The notes beneath the pieces were generated by a model. That model worked only from the letters and a program-made list of their open reading frames with translations, ran no database searches and was not told the origin of the DNA. A stretch of DNA of 64,000 nucleotides from Clavibacter michiganensis (GTDB lineage: Bacteria; Actinomycetota; Actinomycetes; Actinomycetales; Microbacteriaceae): positions 62,001 through 126,000 of the forward strand of contig NZ_CP080437.1 in NCBI RefSeq assembly GCF_021216655.1. Direction: 5' to 3'. The position numbers and the translations under genes are program-made. Of this stretch, positions 46,657 through 58,717 are shown one piece after another. How positions within the stretch are numbered: the stretch's first letter is position 1; every line of letters starts with the position of its first letter.

Positions 46657-47726
46657 CACTGGCCTTCCGTGGTGGGTCGCGCGGTCACGAGGATGTCGTC
46701 CCCGAGCCGCGTCGTGCTGATGAGGGTGAGTCGGTGGGCGGCGGGCATGCTCTCGACGCCGAGGTCGCCGGTCGCGGTGCGGGGGCCGCCGAGGAGCACG
46801 GGCGCGAGGTAGGCGACCACCTCGTCCACGAGCCCGGCGGCGACCAGCGCGGAGACGATCGTGGGGCCGCCCTCCACGAACACGTGCCGGATCCCCCGGC
46901 GTCCGAGCTCCGCGATCGCGGCGGCGGGGTCGTGGCCCGTGATCCGGATGAGCCGGCGCGGGTGGCGGTGCACGGCCGCGTCGTCGGGGATCGCGCGGTC
47001 GCCGAGCACGACGGGCGCGGGCTGGTGCGGGTACGGGATCCCGTCGGGCCGGCGCGCGGTGAGCGCGGGGTCGTCGGCGAGCACGGTGCCGGTGCCCACG
47101 AGGATCGCGTCGGCCTCGGCGCGGCGGCGGTGCACGTCCTCCCGGGCGGCGGGCCCCGTGATCCAGCGGCTCGTGCCGTCGGCGGCGGCGATGCGGCCGT
47201 CGAGGCTGGAGGCCCACTTCGCGGTGACGAAGGGGCGGCCGAGCCGGGCGGATCCGAGCCACACGCGCAGGAACGCGGCGGCCTCGTCGGCGAGCACGCC
47301 GTCGATGACCTCGATGCCCGCGGCGCGCAGCCGGGCCGCGCCGCCGGAGGACTCGACGCCCGGGTCGGCGACCGCGTAGGCGACGCGCGCGACGCCCGCC
47401 TCGATCAGGGCGGCCGCGCACGGCCCGGTGCGCCCGGTGTGGTTGCAGGGCTCGAGCGTGACGACGGCGGTGGATCCGCGTGCCCCGCCCGCGGGCAGCT
47501 GCCGCAGCGCGTCGACCTCGGCGTGCGCGGATCCGGCGCCGCGATGGCGGCCCTCGGCGATGACGCGGCCGCGGTCGTCGAGGATCACGCAGCCGACGCG
47601 CGGGTTCGGGCCCCACGCGGGACCCTCGTCGGCGAGCTCGAGGCCGCGGCGCATGGCGCGCTCGAGCGCGGGTGCGTCGGCCGCGGGCTGGCTGGCCGCG
47701 TGCGGTGCCGTCGGGTCGTCGTGCAT
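46656..47726 (-). CDS. ribD: Bifunctional pyrimidine deaminase / reductase of riboflavin synthesis
   Basis: 356-aa enzyme carrying out the second and third riboflavin steps. The N-terminal zinc deaminase has AHAEVDALRQ and TLEPCNHTGRTGPCAAAL (the catalytic Glu and the zinc His/Cys). The C-terminal reductase has KWASSLDGRIA, DAILVGTGTVLADDPALTARRP and HVFVEGGPTIVSALV. First gene of the operon, under FMN-riboswitch control. A 5-bp hairpin (GTCCG/CGGAC, 47736-47749) sits right before its GAGGAC ribosome-binding site. Confidence 0.96.
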   Translation of the reverse strand: MHDDPTAPHAASQPAADAPALERAMRRGLELADEGPAWGPNPRVGCVILDDRGRVIAEGRHRGAGSAHAEVDALRQLPAGGARGSTAVVTLEPCNHTGRTGPCAAALIEAGVARVAYAVADPGVESSGGAARLRAAGIEVIDGVLADEAAAFLRVWLGSARLGRPFVTAKWASSLDGRIAAADGTSRWITGPAAREDVHRRRAEADAILVGTGTVLADDPALTARRPDGIPYPHQPAPVVLGDRAIPDDAAVHRHPRRLIRITGHDPAAAIAELGRRGIRHVFVEGGPTIVSALVAAGLVDEVVAYLAPVLLGGPRTATGDLGVESMPAAHRLTLISTTRLGDDILVTARPTTEGQ

Positions 47727-47802
47727 GGTGTCCTCGTCCGTGGACGGACTCCGGGCGCGGTCGACGAGACCTCGACGCCGGCAGGCTCGCCGACGCCGCG
47801 TG

Positions 47803-47936
47803 CGCCTCCCATCCGGACTCTAACCGTCGGTCCCGGAATCCCACCGGATCGGCGGACGAGGCTCCCGGGGACCCGGTCGCGCATCGTCCGTTCGCGGACT
47901 GTCACCGCCGGCTCGGATTTCCACCGACCCCGGAGC
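47803..47936 (-). promoter_or_regulatory. FMN riboswitch (RFN element)
   Basis: Read on the minus strand, the conserved RFN blocks appear in order: GGGGTCGGTGGAAATCCGA, CCGGCGGTGACAGTCC, a variable arm, then GATCCGGTGGGATTCCGG, CCGACGGTTAGAGTCCGGA and TGGGAGG. FMN binding should shut off ribD-ribE-ribBA-ribH. The hairpin directly before the ribD ribosome-binding site suggests translational control, with no U-tract for termination. TAATCT at 47956-47951 is a good -10 for the transcript. Confidence 0.96.
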
Positions 47937-48006
47937 ACGTGTATGGGTCGAGATTAGCCCACGCGGCTGCGGGGCCGGGGCCCGTGACGCTCCGCGACCT
48001 ACGCCG

Positions 48007-50729
<2,723 letters not shown>

Positions 50730-50732
<3 letters not shown>

Positions 50733-51839
50733 ACGGCGGTGCTCTCCCCGCAGCCGGAGCAGGACCCGGGTCAGCCCGCGCGACCCCTCGTACCTCTCGC
50801 GGGCTCGGGCGCGCTCCTCCTCCTCGAGGATCCGGCGGGCCTCGTCGAGCTTCGCGAGCCGCTCCTTCTCGAGCTGCTCGGGGGTGAGGTCGCGGGCGTC
50901 GATGCCCTTGTCCGCCATGCTCACGGCGATCCACGACGCGCAGATGAGGATGACCTGGCAGATGAGGTTGAACCAGATCAGGAGGCCGATGATCACCGCG
51001 AACGACGCGAGCAGCGGATTCCGGCTGGCCCCGCCGAGGAGCGCCGTGCCGAGCACCTTGAGCACGCCCATGGCGACGCCGCCGAGCAGCGCGCCCTGCA
51101 GGAGCTGCGGCCGCGGGATCCGGACGCCCGAGAGGATCCGGTAGGCGCCCGCGAGCACGGCCGTGTCGAGCGCGAGCACGAGCGCGAGGCCGACGGTGCG
51201 GCCGACGACGATCGCGAGGAGGGAGTCCTCGCCGACCTGCATCAGCCCGAACACGAAGCCGAGGAGCCCGGTGCTGACCACCGAGAGCGCCGCGGACAGC
51301 AGCATCGCGAGCGCGAAGACCAGCGCGAGCCCGAGGTCCTTGACCTTGAGGAGCAGGAAGAACGTGGTGGGCGGCGGCAGCTCGAAGATCCGGCGCACGG
51401 AGTCGCGCGTCGAGGCGAGCCAGCCGAGCGCGGTGACGAGCAGGCCGATGGATCCGATGATCCCGGTCGCGCGCACGGCGTCCGAGGCGAGCAGCGCCTG
51501 CGGGTCCTTGATGGCACCGCCCTCGCCGAACAGCCCGGGCACCGCGCCCTGGATCAGCGTGATCAGCGAGTCGAGGAGCGCGGGGTTGTCCGCGAGCACG
51601 GATCCCGCCACGGAGAACCCGACGGCCAGCGCCGCGAACACCGCGAACACCGCCTGGTACGACATGCCGGCCGCGAGGATCGGTCCTCCCGCCGCCCCGT
51701 AGGCGAGGAGCACGCGCACGGGCTTGAGCTCCATCACGCGCGCGAACAGGGCGGGGATGCCGGTGGGCGCGGGCGGTCCCGCGGAGTCCGGGGCGGGAGC
51801 GGGGGATGCGGGGCGTCCGCGGCCGTCGGGGGCGGTCAT
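50730..51839 (-). CDS. YihY/BrkB-family membrane protein
   Basis: 369-aa integral membrane protein with about six helices. The family pattern is AAGMSYQAVFAVFAALAVGF (first helix), GWLASTRDSVRRIFELPPP and ASFAVIIGLLIWFNLICQVILICASWIAV near the C-terminal end of the membrane domain. A 35-residue Pro-rich N-terminal tail and a charged, coiled-coil-like C-terminus (LEKERLAKLDEARRILEEEE) flank it. The molecular function of the family is not settled, although it was once annotated as ribonuclease BN. TATCCT ends 6 nt before the ATG. Confidence 0.88.
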
Positions 51840-51845
51840 CCCCCG

Positions 51846-51851
51846 AGGATA
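51846..51851 (-). promoter_or_regulatory. -10 element of the BrkB-like gene
   Basis: Minus-strand TATCCT, then CGGGGG, then ATG. This would give a leaderless message, unless GGGGG acts as an overlapping ribosome-binding site with no spacing. Confidence 0.5.
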
Positions 51852-51963
51852 CGGGCCGTCGGCCCCCTGATAGCGTGGACGGGCCGTTCCGGCACCCCGA
51901 CCGGACGGCCACCCGCGCTGGGCCGTCCGTCCGCGCGTCACGCACCCGAGCGAGGGAGTCCCT

Positions 51964-53619
51964 GTGCGCATCACCGGCATCGGAGTAGGACACGGAGTGG
52001 CCACCGGGCCCGTGATGCGGATGCCCGACCCGCTGCCCGAGCCCGGCACCGAGGCCTTCACGGGCGACGCCGACGCCGAGGTCGCCCGCGTCGCCGACGC
52101 GCTCTCCGCCACCGCCGACGACCTGGCGGCGCGCGGCGCCCGCGCCGGGGGCGACGCCAAGGACGTGCTCGACGCCCAGTCGCTCATGGCGCGCGACCCC
52201 GCGCTCCTCGACTCGGTCGGCCGCCTCGTCGGCCAGGGCCGCTCGGGCGAGCGCGCCGTCTTCGAGGCGTTCGCGACCTTCCAGGAGCTCCTCACGGGCA
52301 TGGGCGGGTACATGGCCGAGCGCGCGGCGGACCTCGCCGACGTCGCCCAGCGCGTCATCGCCCGGCTCCGCGGCGTGCCCGCGCCCGGGATCCCCACCGC
52401 GGACGCGCCCTTCGTCCTCGTCGCGCGCGACCTCGCGCCCGCCGACACCGCGCTCCTCGAGCTCGACCGCGTGCTCGCCCTCGTCACCACCGACGGCGGG
52501 CCCACCAGCCACACCGCGATCCTCGCCCGCAGCCGCTCCATCCCCGCCATCGTCGGCGCGACGGGTGCCGCCGACCTCGCGGAGGGCGACGAGGTCGTCG
52601 TCGACGCGGCCGCGGGGCTCGTGATCGCGCACCCGTCCGACGCCGAGCGCGAGGACGCCGTCCGCCGGATCCGCGCCCGCGAGGAGGCCCTCGCCGCCCC
52701 GATCACCGACGGCGCCCTGGCCGACGGCACGCCCGTCCCGCTCCTCGCCAACCTCGGGTCGCCCGCGGAGGCCGCGCGCGCGGTCGAGCTCGGCGCCGAG
52801 GGCGTCGGCCTCTTCCGCACCGAGTTCCTCTTCCTCGACGCCGCCGAGGCGCCGTCCGTCGCCGCGCAGACCGTGCAGTACACCGCGCTCCTCGAGGTGT
52901 TCCCGGGCCGCAAGGTCGTCGTCCGGGCGCTCGACGCCGGCGCCGACAAGCCCCTCGCCTTCCTCACCGACGCCGACGAGGAGAACCCCGCGCTGGGCCT
53001 CCGGGGCCTCCGCGCGCTGCGGGCGAACGAGTCGATCCTCCGCGACCAGCTCACCGCCCTCGCGGCCGCGGACGCGGCCACCGACGCCGACCTCTGGGTC
53101 ATGGCGCCCATGGTCGCCGACGCGGAGGAGGCCGCGTACTTCGTGGAGCTCGGCCGCGAGCTCGGCCTCCGCACGGTCGGCGTCATGGCCGAGGTGCCAT
53201 CGCTCGCGCTCCTCGCCGACCAGGTCGTCGAGGTCGCCGACTTCGTGAGCGTCGGCACGAACGACCTCACGCAGTACACGATGGCCGCCGACCGTCTGCT
53301 CGGCTCGGTCGCGAGCTACCAGGACCCGTGGCACCCGGCTGTCCTCCGCCTCGTCCGCACGCTCGGCGACGCGGGCCGCGCGTCCGGCACGCCCGTCGGC
53401 ATCTGCGGCGAGGCGGCGGCGGATCCGCTGCTCGCGGTGGTGCTCGTCGGCCTCGGTGCCACGAGCCTGTCCATGACGCCTGCCGCGCTCGCCGACGTCC
53501 GCCTCGAGCTCGGCCGCCGCACCCTCGACGAGGCGCGCGCGGCCGCCGATGCGGTCCTCACGGCGCGCACCGCCGCCGAGGCGCGCGCGGCCGCCGAGCG
53601 GATCCTCGTCGCCCGGTAG
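51964..53619 (+). CDS. ptsI: PTS enzyme I (phosphoenolpyruvate-protein phosphotransferase)
   Basis: First, sugar-nonspecific component of the phosphotransferase system; takes phosphate from PEP and passes it to HPr (551 aa). The active-site His is in TTDGGPTSHTAILARS near residue 183. The PEP-utilising barrel shows EGVGLFRTEFLF, VVRALDAGADKPLAFL, SVGTNDLTQYTMAADR and the catalytic Cys in GICGEAAAD. The start is GTG with GGGAG about 6 nt upstream. TAGCGT at 51871-51876 is a likely -10, giving a leader of roughly 80 nt. No ptsH or permease gene is adjacent in this window. Confidence 0.95.
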   Translation: MRITGIGVGHGVATGPVMRMPDPLPEPGTEAFTGDADAEVARVADALSATADDLAARGARAGGDAKDVLDAQSLMARDPALLDSVGRLVGQGRSGERAVFEAFATFQELLTGMGGYMAERAADLADVAQRVIARLRGVPAPGIPTADAPFVLVARDLAPADTALLELDRVLALVTTDGGPTSHTAILARSRSIPAIVGATGAADLAEGDEVVVDAAAGLVIAHPSDAEREDAVRRIRAREEALAAPITDGALADGTPVPLLANLGSPAEAARAVELGAEGVGLFRTEFLFLDAAEAPSVAAQTVQYTALLEVFPGRKVVVRALDAGADKPLAFLTDADEENPALGLRGLRALRANESILRDQLTALAAADAATDADLWVMAPMVADAEEAAYFVELGRELGLRTVGVMAEVPSLALLADQVVEVADFVSVGTNDLTQYTMAADRLLGSVASYQDPWHPAVLRLVRTLGDAGRASGTPVGICGEAAADPLLAVVLVGLGATSLSMTPAALADVRLELGRRTLDEARAAADAVLTARTAAEARAAAERILVAR

Positions 53620-53650
53620 ACCCGCGCGCTGACCCCGCCCGCGCATACGG

Positions 53651-53684
53651 AAGGCCCCGCAGCTCATGGGAGCTGCGGGGCCTT
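53651..53684. terminator. Strong bidirectional hairpin between ptsI and sdhB
   Basis: AAGGCCCCGCAGCTC (53651-53665), loop ATGG, then the exact complement (53670-53684): a perfect 15-bp stem between two convergent genes. The outer A/T pairs provide only short T runs, but the position and stability argue for termination in both directions. Confidence 0.88.
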
Positions 53685-53707
53685 GGTGGTCCGGGGGAGC
53701 GGAGGCG

Positions 53708-54469
53708 CTACGCCTTGCCGCGCATGATCGCCTGCTTGACCTCGGCGATCGCCTGCGTCACCTGGATGCCGCGCGGGCACGCCTCGGAGCAGTTGAAGGT
53801 CGTGCGGCAGCGCCACACGCCCTCCTTGTCGTTGAGGATGTCGAGGCGCACGTTCGACTCGTCGCGCGAGTCGAAGATGAAGCGGTGCGCGTTGACGATG
53901 GCGGCGGGGCCGAAGTACTGGCCGTCCGTCCAGAAGACGGGGCACGACGACGTGCACGCGGCGCAGAGGATGCACTTCGTGGTGTCGTCGAAGCGGGCGC
54001 GCTCGGCCGCCGACTGGATCCGCTCCTTGCCCTTCTCCGGCTTCGTGTTGGAGATGAGGAAGGGCTGCACGTCGCGGAACGACTCGAAGAACGGCTCCAT
54101 GTCGACGACGAGGTCCTTCTCCAGCGGCAGGCCCTTGATGGCCTCCACGTAGATGGGCTGCGAGATGTCGAGGTCCTTGATGAGCGTCTTGCAGGCCAGG
54201 CGGTTGCGGCCGTTGATGCGCATCGCGTCGGATCCGCACACGCCGTGCGCGCAGGAGCGGCGGAAGGTCAGCGACCCGTCCTGCTCCCACTTGATCTTGT
54301 GCAGCGCGTCGAGGATGCGGTCGGTCGGGTAGACCTCGACGTCGAAGTCCTCCCACCGGGGCTCGGCGTCCTGGCCCGGCAGGTACCGGCGGATGATGAG
54401 GGTCACCGTGAAGGTGGGGATGGCCGAGGCCTCTCCCGCGGGAGGTGCGTCCAGGGTTGCGGTGCTCAC
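53708..54469 (-). CDS. sdhB: Succinate dehydrogenase iron-sulfur subunit
   Basis: 253-aa electron-transfer subunit of complex II. The [2Fe-2S] ligands are in RRSCAHGVCGSDAM and the more distal Cys of LACKTLI. The [4Fe-4S]/[3Fe-4S] clusters are bound by CILCAACTSSCPVFW and later CRTTFNCSEACPRGIQV. An N-terminal Ala/Pro-rich extension (residues 1-18) is typical of actinobacteria. Last gene of sdhCDAB, ended by the 15-bp hairpin. Confidence 0.96.
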   Translation of the reverse strand: MSTATLDAPPAGEASAIPTFTVTLIIRRYLPGQDAEPRWEDFDVEVYPTDRILDALHKIKWEQDGSLTFRRSCAHGVCGSDAMRINGRNRLACKTLIKDLDISQPIYVEAIKGLPLEKDLVVDMEPFFESFRDVQPFLISNTKPEKGKERIQSAAERARFDDTTKCILCAACTSSCPVFWTDGQYFGPAAIVNAHRFIFDSRDESNVRLDILNDKEGVWRCRTTFNCSEACPRGIQVTQAIAEVKQAIMRGKA

Positions 54470-54526
54470 GTGTGAGGTCCTATTCCGTAGGTGGTGCGGT
54501 GATGTGCGGCGGCCCTGACCCGAGGG

Positions 54527-56350
54527 TCAGTACTTCCGCTCCATCGGCTGGTAGTTCGTGATGACCACGGGCTTGGTGCTCAGCTTGATGTGGTCGCCAG
54601 CGTCCGTGCTGTGGGCGTCGCCGGTGAGGTACGCCATGGTGTGGACCATGTAGTTCTCGTCGTCGCGCGTGGGGTAGTCCTCGCGGAAGTGGCCGCCGCG
54701 GCTCTCCTTGCGGTACATCGCCGAGTACACGACGACCTCCGCGAGGTCGAGCAGGAAGCCGAGCTCGATGGCCTCGAGCAGGTCCGTGTTGAAGCGTTGG
54801 CCCTTGTCCTGCACCTGGATGTTCGTGTACCGCTCGCGCAGGTCGGCGATCACCTTGGTGACCTCGATCAGCGTGTCCTCGGTGCGGAACACCTGGGCGT
54901 TGCGGTCCATGGACTCCTGCAGCTCGCGACGCAGCGTCGAGATCCGCTCGGTGCCGTTGGAGTTGCGCGCGCCCTCGACGAGGCCCTTCACGAAGTCGGC
55001 CGCGTCGGCGGGCAGCGGCGTGAAGTCGACCGTCTTGACGTACTCGGCGGCGTAGTTGCCCGCGCGCTTGCCGAAGACGTTGATGTCGAGGAGCGAGTTG
55101 GTGCCGAGGCGGTTGGAACCGTGCACCGAGACGCACGCGCACTCGCCGGCCGCGTAGAGGCCCGGCACGACGGTCGTGTTGTCGGAGAGGACCTCGGCCT
55201 TGATGTTCGTGGGGATGCCGCCCATCGCGTAGTGCGCGGTCGGCAGCACGGGCACGGGCTCCGTGTAGGGCTCGACGCCGAGGTACGTGCGCGCGAACTC
55301 CGTGATGTCAGGGAGCTTCGCGTCGATGACGGCGGGCTCGAGGTGCGTGATGTCGAGGTAGACGTAGTCCTTGTTCGGTCCCGCGCCGCGGCCCTCGCGG
55401 ATCTCCGTGGCCATGCACCGCGCCACGATGTCGCGGGGAGCCAGGTCCTTGATGGTGGGGGCGTACCGCTCCATGAAGCGCTCGCCCTCGCTGTTGCGGA
55501 GGATCGCGCCCTCACCGCGGGCCGCCTCCGACAGGAGGATGCCGAGGCCGGCGAGGCCGGTCGGGTGGAACTGGAAGAACTCCATGTCCTCGAGCGGCAG
55601 GCCCTTGCGCCAGATGATCCCGACGCCGTCGCCCGTGAGCGTGTGCGCGTTCGAGGTCGTCTTGTAGATCTTGCCGAAGCCGCCGGTCGCGAAGATCACG
55701 GCCTTCGACTGGAAGACGTGGATCTCGCCGGTCGACAGCTCGAGGGCCACGACGCCCGCGGGCTGCTGCTTCCCGTCGACCTCCGCCATGACGAGGTCCA
55801 GCACGTAGAACTCGTTGTAGAAGTTGATGCCGAACTTGACGCAGTTCTGGTACAGCGTCTGCAGGATCATGTGGCCCGTGCGGTCGGCCGCGTAGCAGGA
55901 GCGGCGGACGGGGCTCTTGCCGTGGTCGGCCGTGTGGCCGCCGAACCGGCGCTGGTCGATCTTGCCGTCCGGCGTGCGGTTGAAGGGGAGGCCCATGTTC
56001 TCGAGGTCGATGACCGCGTCGATGGCCTCCTTGGCGAGGATCTCCGCCGCGTCCTGGTCGACGAGGTAGTCGCCGCCCTTGACGGTGTCGAAGGTGTGCC
56101 ACTCCCAGCTGTCCTCCTCGACGTTGGCGAGGGCTGCGGCCATGCCGCCCTGCGCCGCGCCCGTGTGGGAGCGCGTCGGGTAGAGCTTGGAGATGACGGC
56201 CGTGTTCGCCTGCGGTCCCGCCTCGATCGCCGCGCGCATGCCGGCGCCGCCCGCGCCCACGATGACGATGTCGAACTGGTGGTAGTGGACGCCGTCCACG
56301 ATGGTGCTCGCGGAGGGCTCGGAACCGGGGGTCGCGGTGTCAGTGGTCAC
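54527..56350 (-). CDS. sdhA: Succinate dehydrogenase flavoprotein subunit
   Basis: 607-aa catalytic subunit oxidising succinate to fumarate. FAD fold [14 protein letters not shown] near residue 31, the covalent flavin His in [16 protein letters not shown] near residue 60, and the active-site pair in [20 protein letters not shown] and [18 protein letters not shown] are intact. It starts with GTG 56350, 33 nt after sdhD. The cytoplasmic subunit is anchored by SdhC and SdhD and passes electrons to SdhB. Confidence 0.96.
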   Translation of the reverse strand: MTTDTATPGSEPSASTIVDGVHYHQFDIVIVGAGGAGMRAAIEAGPQANTAVISKLYPTRSHTGAAQGGMAAALANVEEDSWEWHTFDTVKGGDYLVDQDAAEILAKEAIDAVIDLENMGLPFNRTPDGKIDQRRFGGHTADHGKSPVRRSCYAADRTGHMILQTLYQNCVKFGINFYNEFYVLDLVMAEVDGKQQPAGVVALELSTGEIHVFQSKAVIFATGGFGKIYKTTSNAHTLTGDGVGIIWRKGLPLEDMEFFQFHPTGLAGLGILLSEAARGEGAILRNSEGERFMERYAPTIKDLAPRDIVARCMATEIREGRGAGPNKDYVYLDITHLEPAVIDAKLPDITEFARTYLGVEPYTEPVPVLPTAHYAMGGIPTNIKAEVLSDNTTVVPGLYAAGECACVSVHGSNRLGTNSLLDINVFGKRAGNYAAEYVKTVDFTPLPADAADFVKGLVEGARNSNGTERISTLRRELQESMDRNAQVFRTEDTLIEVTKVIADLRERYTNIQVQDKGQRFNTDLLEAIELGFLLDLAEVVVYSAMYRKESRGGHFREDYPTRDDENYMVHTMAYLTGDAHSTDAGDHIKLSTKPVVITNYQPMERKY

Positions 56351-56382
56351 GGGCTTCTTTCTCGAGGCGGGAGGGGGAGCGG

Positions 56383-56847
56383 CTAGAGGTCGCCGCAGAA
56401 GGAGGGCAGCAGGTCGGCGGGCTGACCGGCGGGGCACGGGTCGAACGTGAAGACCACGAGCGTGCCGAGCACGAGCAGGACCACCGTGGACGTGACGAGC
56501 GCGCCCTTGAGGATCGTGCGGGTGCGCGGTGACGCGGCGTAGTCGTTCACGAGGGTGCGCATGCCGTTGGCGCCGTGGATGACCGCGAGCCAGAGCAGCG
56601 CGATGTCCCACACCTTCCAGAACGGGTCGGACAGCTTGCCGCCGACGAACGCGAAGTCGATGGCCTTGATGCCCTCGCCCTGGATGAGGTTGACGTAGAG
56701 GTGGCCGAAGATGAGCACGACGAGCACGACGCCCGAGGCGCGCATGTACATCCAGCCCCACTTCTCCCAGTTCACGCCGCCCTGCTTGCGGGGCTGGCGC
56801 GGCTGGCGGGGGCGCTCGACGCTGACCTGCTGTGCGATGTCGCTCAT
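56383..56847 (-). CDS. sdhD: Succinate dehydrogenase membrane anchor
   Basis: 154-aa hydrophobic anchor with three helices. A conserved heme-ligand-type His lies in [13 protein letters not shown], with a second in [19 protein letters not shown] Pro/Arg/Gln-rich N-terminus is cytoplasmic. ATG 56847 lies 2 nt beyond the sdhC stop; an upstream ATG at 56859 overlapping sdhC is a possible alternative. Confidence 0.92.
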   Translation of the reverse strand: MSDIAQQVSVERPRQPRQPRKQGGVNWEKWGWMYMRASGVVLVVLIFGHLYVNLIQGEGIKAIDFAFVGGKLSDPFWKVWDIALLWLAVIHGANGMRTLVNDYAASPRTRTILKGALVTSTVVLLVLGTLVVFTFDPCPAGQPADLLPSFCGDL

Positions 56848-56849
56848 GA

Positions 56850-57284
56850 TCAGATCCATCCCGCTTCGCTGAACACGTTGATGAGGTGGCGCGGCACGAA
56901 GCCGGCCATGAGCACGACCCACAGGCCGATCACCACGTAGAACATGAGGCGCTGGTGCTTGGCGCCGAAGCGCCAGAAGTCGATGAGGATGATCCGCAGC
57001 CCGTTGAGCGCGTGGAACCCGATGGCGCCGACGAGGGCGACCTCGCCGATGCCCATGATCGGGTTCTTGTAGGTGCCGATCACCGCGTTGTACGCCTCGG
57101 GGCTCACGCGGATGAGGCTCGTGTCGAGCACGTGCACGAGGAGGAAGAAGAAGATGGACACGCCGGTGATGCGGTGCAGCACCCATGACCACATGCCCTC
57201 GCGGCCCCGGTACAGCGTCCCCGCGGGGACCTTCGGTGCGCGCGAGATGTGCGGTTCGCGGGTTCCTGCCGTCTTGATGGACAC
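56850..57284 (-). CDS. sdhC: Succinate dehydrogenase cytochrome b subunit
   Basis: 144-aa first gene of sdhCDAB. SdhC features are [31 protein letters not shown] (quinone-site Ser/Arg and heme His) and [19 protein letters not shown]. Three helices. It starts with GTG, preceded by AGGGAGGG. The 140-nt upstream region carries a DtxR/IdeR-like palindrome, suggesting iron control of this iron-rich enzyme. Confidence 0.94.
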   Translation of the reverse strand: MSIKTAGTREPHISRAPKVPAGTLYRGREGMWSWVLHRITGVSIFFFLLVHVLDTSLIRVSPEAYNAVIGTYKNPIMGIGEVALVGAIGFHALNGLRIILIDFWRFGAKHQRLMFYVVIGLWVVLMAGFVPRHLINVFSEAGWI

Positions 57285-57385
57285 GGAACGACCCTCCCTG
57301 ATGCTGGTGCCCCGTGGGCGGAGCGCCTTCGCGCCGACATTGCGCGTCGCCGACGAGTCTACGGGCGGGTCAGGGCGGTCACCCG

Positions 57386-57399
57386 TTAGGGCACCCTAA
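57386..57399. promoter_or_regulatory. DtxR/IdeR-like iron box upstream of sdhCDAB
   Basis: TTAGGGCACCCTAA is a near-perfect palindrome matching the TTAGGnnnnCCTAA core of actinobacterial DtxR/IdeR iron boxes. It lies 102 nt before the sdhC start, in the gap after the glycosyltransferase gene. TAGACT near 57357 (minus strand) is a candidate -10, placing the box around or just upstream of -35. Confidence 0.6.
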
Positions 57400-57424
57400 G
57401 CGTCAGGGGGTGCCGGCGACCGCG

Positions 57425-58600
57425 TCAGGCGAGGAGCGGGACGGGGCCGGCGCCGGCGACGTCCGCCGCCTGGAGCGCCGAGCGGCGGGCCGACACGGCG
57501 CGGCCGTAGTGCCCGATGAGCTCGTCGCCGATGGTGGCCCACGACCGGCCGAGGACGGCGCGGCGGCCCGCCTCGCCCATCCGCAGGCGCATCGGCTCGC
57601 TGGCCACGAGCTCGTCCACGAGTCGTCGCAGGTGCGCGTCCCGGGGGGACGCGGGATCGAAGAGGAAGCCGTCCGTCCCGTGGTCGACGAGGTCGATCGG
57701 GCCACCCGCGTGCGGGGCGACCACCGGCAGGCCGGACGCGTGCGCCTCCTGCACCGTCTGGCCGAACGTCTCCTCGGTGCCGGTGTGCACGAACACGTCC
57801 ATGGCGGCGTACGCGGCGGCGAGCTCGCGGCCGCCCACGCGGCCGAGCCACGTGACGGGCATGCCCGCGAGCGCGCGGCGGGCGGACGCCTGGCTCGGGC
57901 CGTCGCCCGCGATGAGGAAGCGCACGCCGCGGATCCCGCGGAGGGCCTGGAGCCGCTCGAGCTGCTTCTCGGGGGCGATGCGCCCCACGTAGCCGACGAT
58001 CGTCTCGCCGCCCGGCGCGACGCGGTGCCGGAGCGCGACCGCGTCCTCCATGGCGCGGTTGCGGGGGTGGTAGCGGTCGAGGTCGACGCCGCGCCCCCAG
58101 CGGGCGACGCGCTCGACGCCCGCCGCCGCGAGGTCGGAGGCCGCGGCGCTCGAGGGCGCGAGGGTCAGGTCGGCGCCCTGGTGGATCCACCGCACGAGCC
58201 GCCACACGTACGGCGCGGTGGCCGCCAGCCGGTTCCGGCGCGCGTAGCCCGCGACGTCGGTCTGGAAGATGGCGACGGATGGGGTGTCGATGCGCGTCGC
58301 GGCCGCGATGGCCTGCGCGCCGAGGAAGAGGGGCGACGCGGCGTGCAGCACGTCCGGCGCGAAGTCGGTCAGGAGGCGCAGCACCTGGGGGCTGGGGATC
58401 CCGACCGGGAACTGCCGGTAGGCGATGGCGGGCACGCCGTGGACGGGGAAGCCCGCGAACTCGGACGGGGCGCCGGCGTCCGGGGCGATCACGATGGCCT
58501 GGTGCCCGCGGTCCCTGAGGTGCTCGAGCACCCGGCAGACGCTCGTGGTGACGCCGTTGACGGTGGGGAGGAAGCTCTCGCTGACGACGGCTACGCGCAT
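57425..58600 (-). CDS. GT4 glycosyltransferase (MgtA/PimB-like alpha-mannosyltransferase)
   Basis: 391-aa GT-B enzyme. SFLPTVNGVTTSVCRVLEHLRDRGH at the N-terminus is typical of the MgtA/PimB group. RWGRGVDLDRYHP follows, then VGYVGRIAPEKQLERLQAL and the EX7E motif in EETFGQTVQEAHASGLPVVAP. The likely donor is GDP-mannose, consistent with manC immediately upstream on the other strand. The acceptor is probably a glycolipid of the envelope, but this is inference. GTG/ATG ambiguity is minor: ATG 58600 begins the conserved domain. Confidence 0.85.
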   Translation of the reverse strand: MRVAVVSESFLPTVNGVTTSVCRVLEHLRDRGHQAIVIAPDAGAPSEFAGFPVHGVPAIAYRQFPVGIPSPQVLRLLTDFAPDVLHAASPLFLGAQAIAAATRIDTPSVAIFQTDVAGYARRNRLAATAPYVWRLVRWIHQGADLTLAPSSAAASDLAAAGVERVARWGRGVDLDRYHPRNRAMEDAVALRHRVAPGGETIVGYVGRIAPEKQLERLQALRGIRGVRFLIAGDGPSQASARRALAGMPVTWLGRVGGRELAAAYAAMDVFVHTGTEETFGQTVQEAHASGLPVVAPHAGGPIDLVDHGTDGFLFDPASPRDAHLRRLVDELVASEPMRLRMGEAGRRAVLGRSWATIGDELIGHYGRAVSARRSALQAADVAGAGPVPLLA

Positions 58601-58705
58601 GCCCCCGACGCTAGGCACCGGTGCCGACCGCGCCGCCGTCCTGTCGTGAACGCCCCGTTGCCGTCGCGTGAACTCGGCGCATCCGGCTGTTTCCCAGGGT
58701 GCCGA

Positions 58706-58711
58706 TAGTGT
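58706..58711 (+). promoter_or_regulatory. -10 element of manC (leaderless)
   Basis: TAGTGT ends 6 nt before the manC ATG and no ribosome-binding site is present, so the transcript probably begins at the A of ATG. Confidence 0.6.
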
Positions 58712-58717
58712 GGGCGC

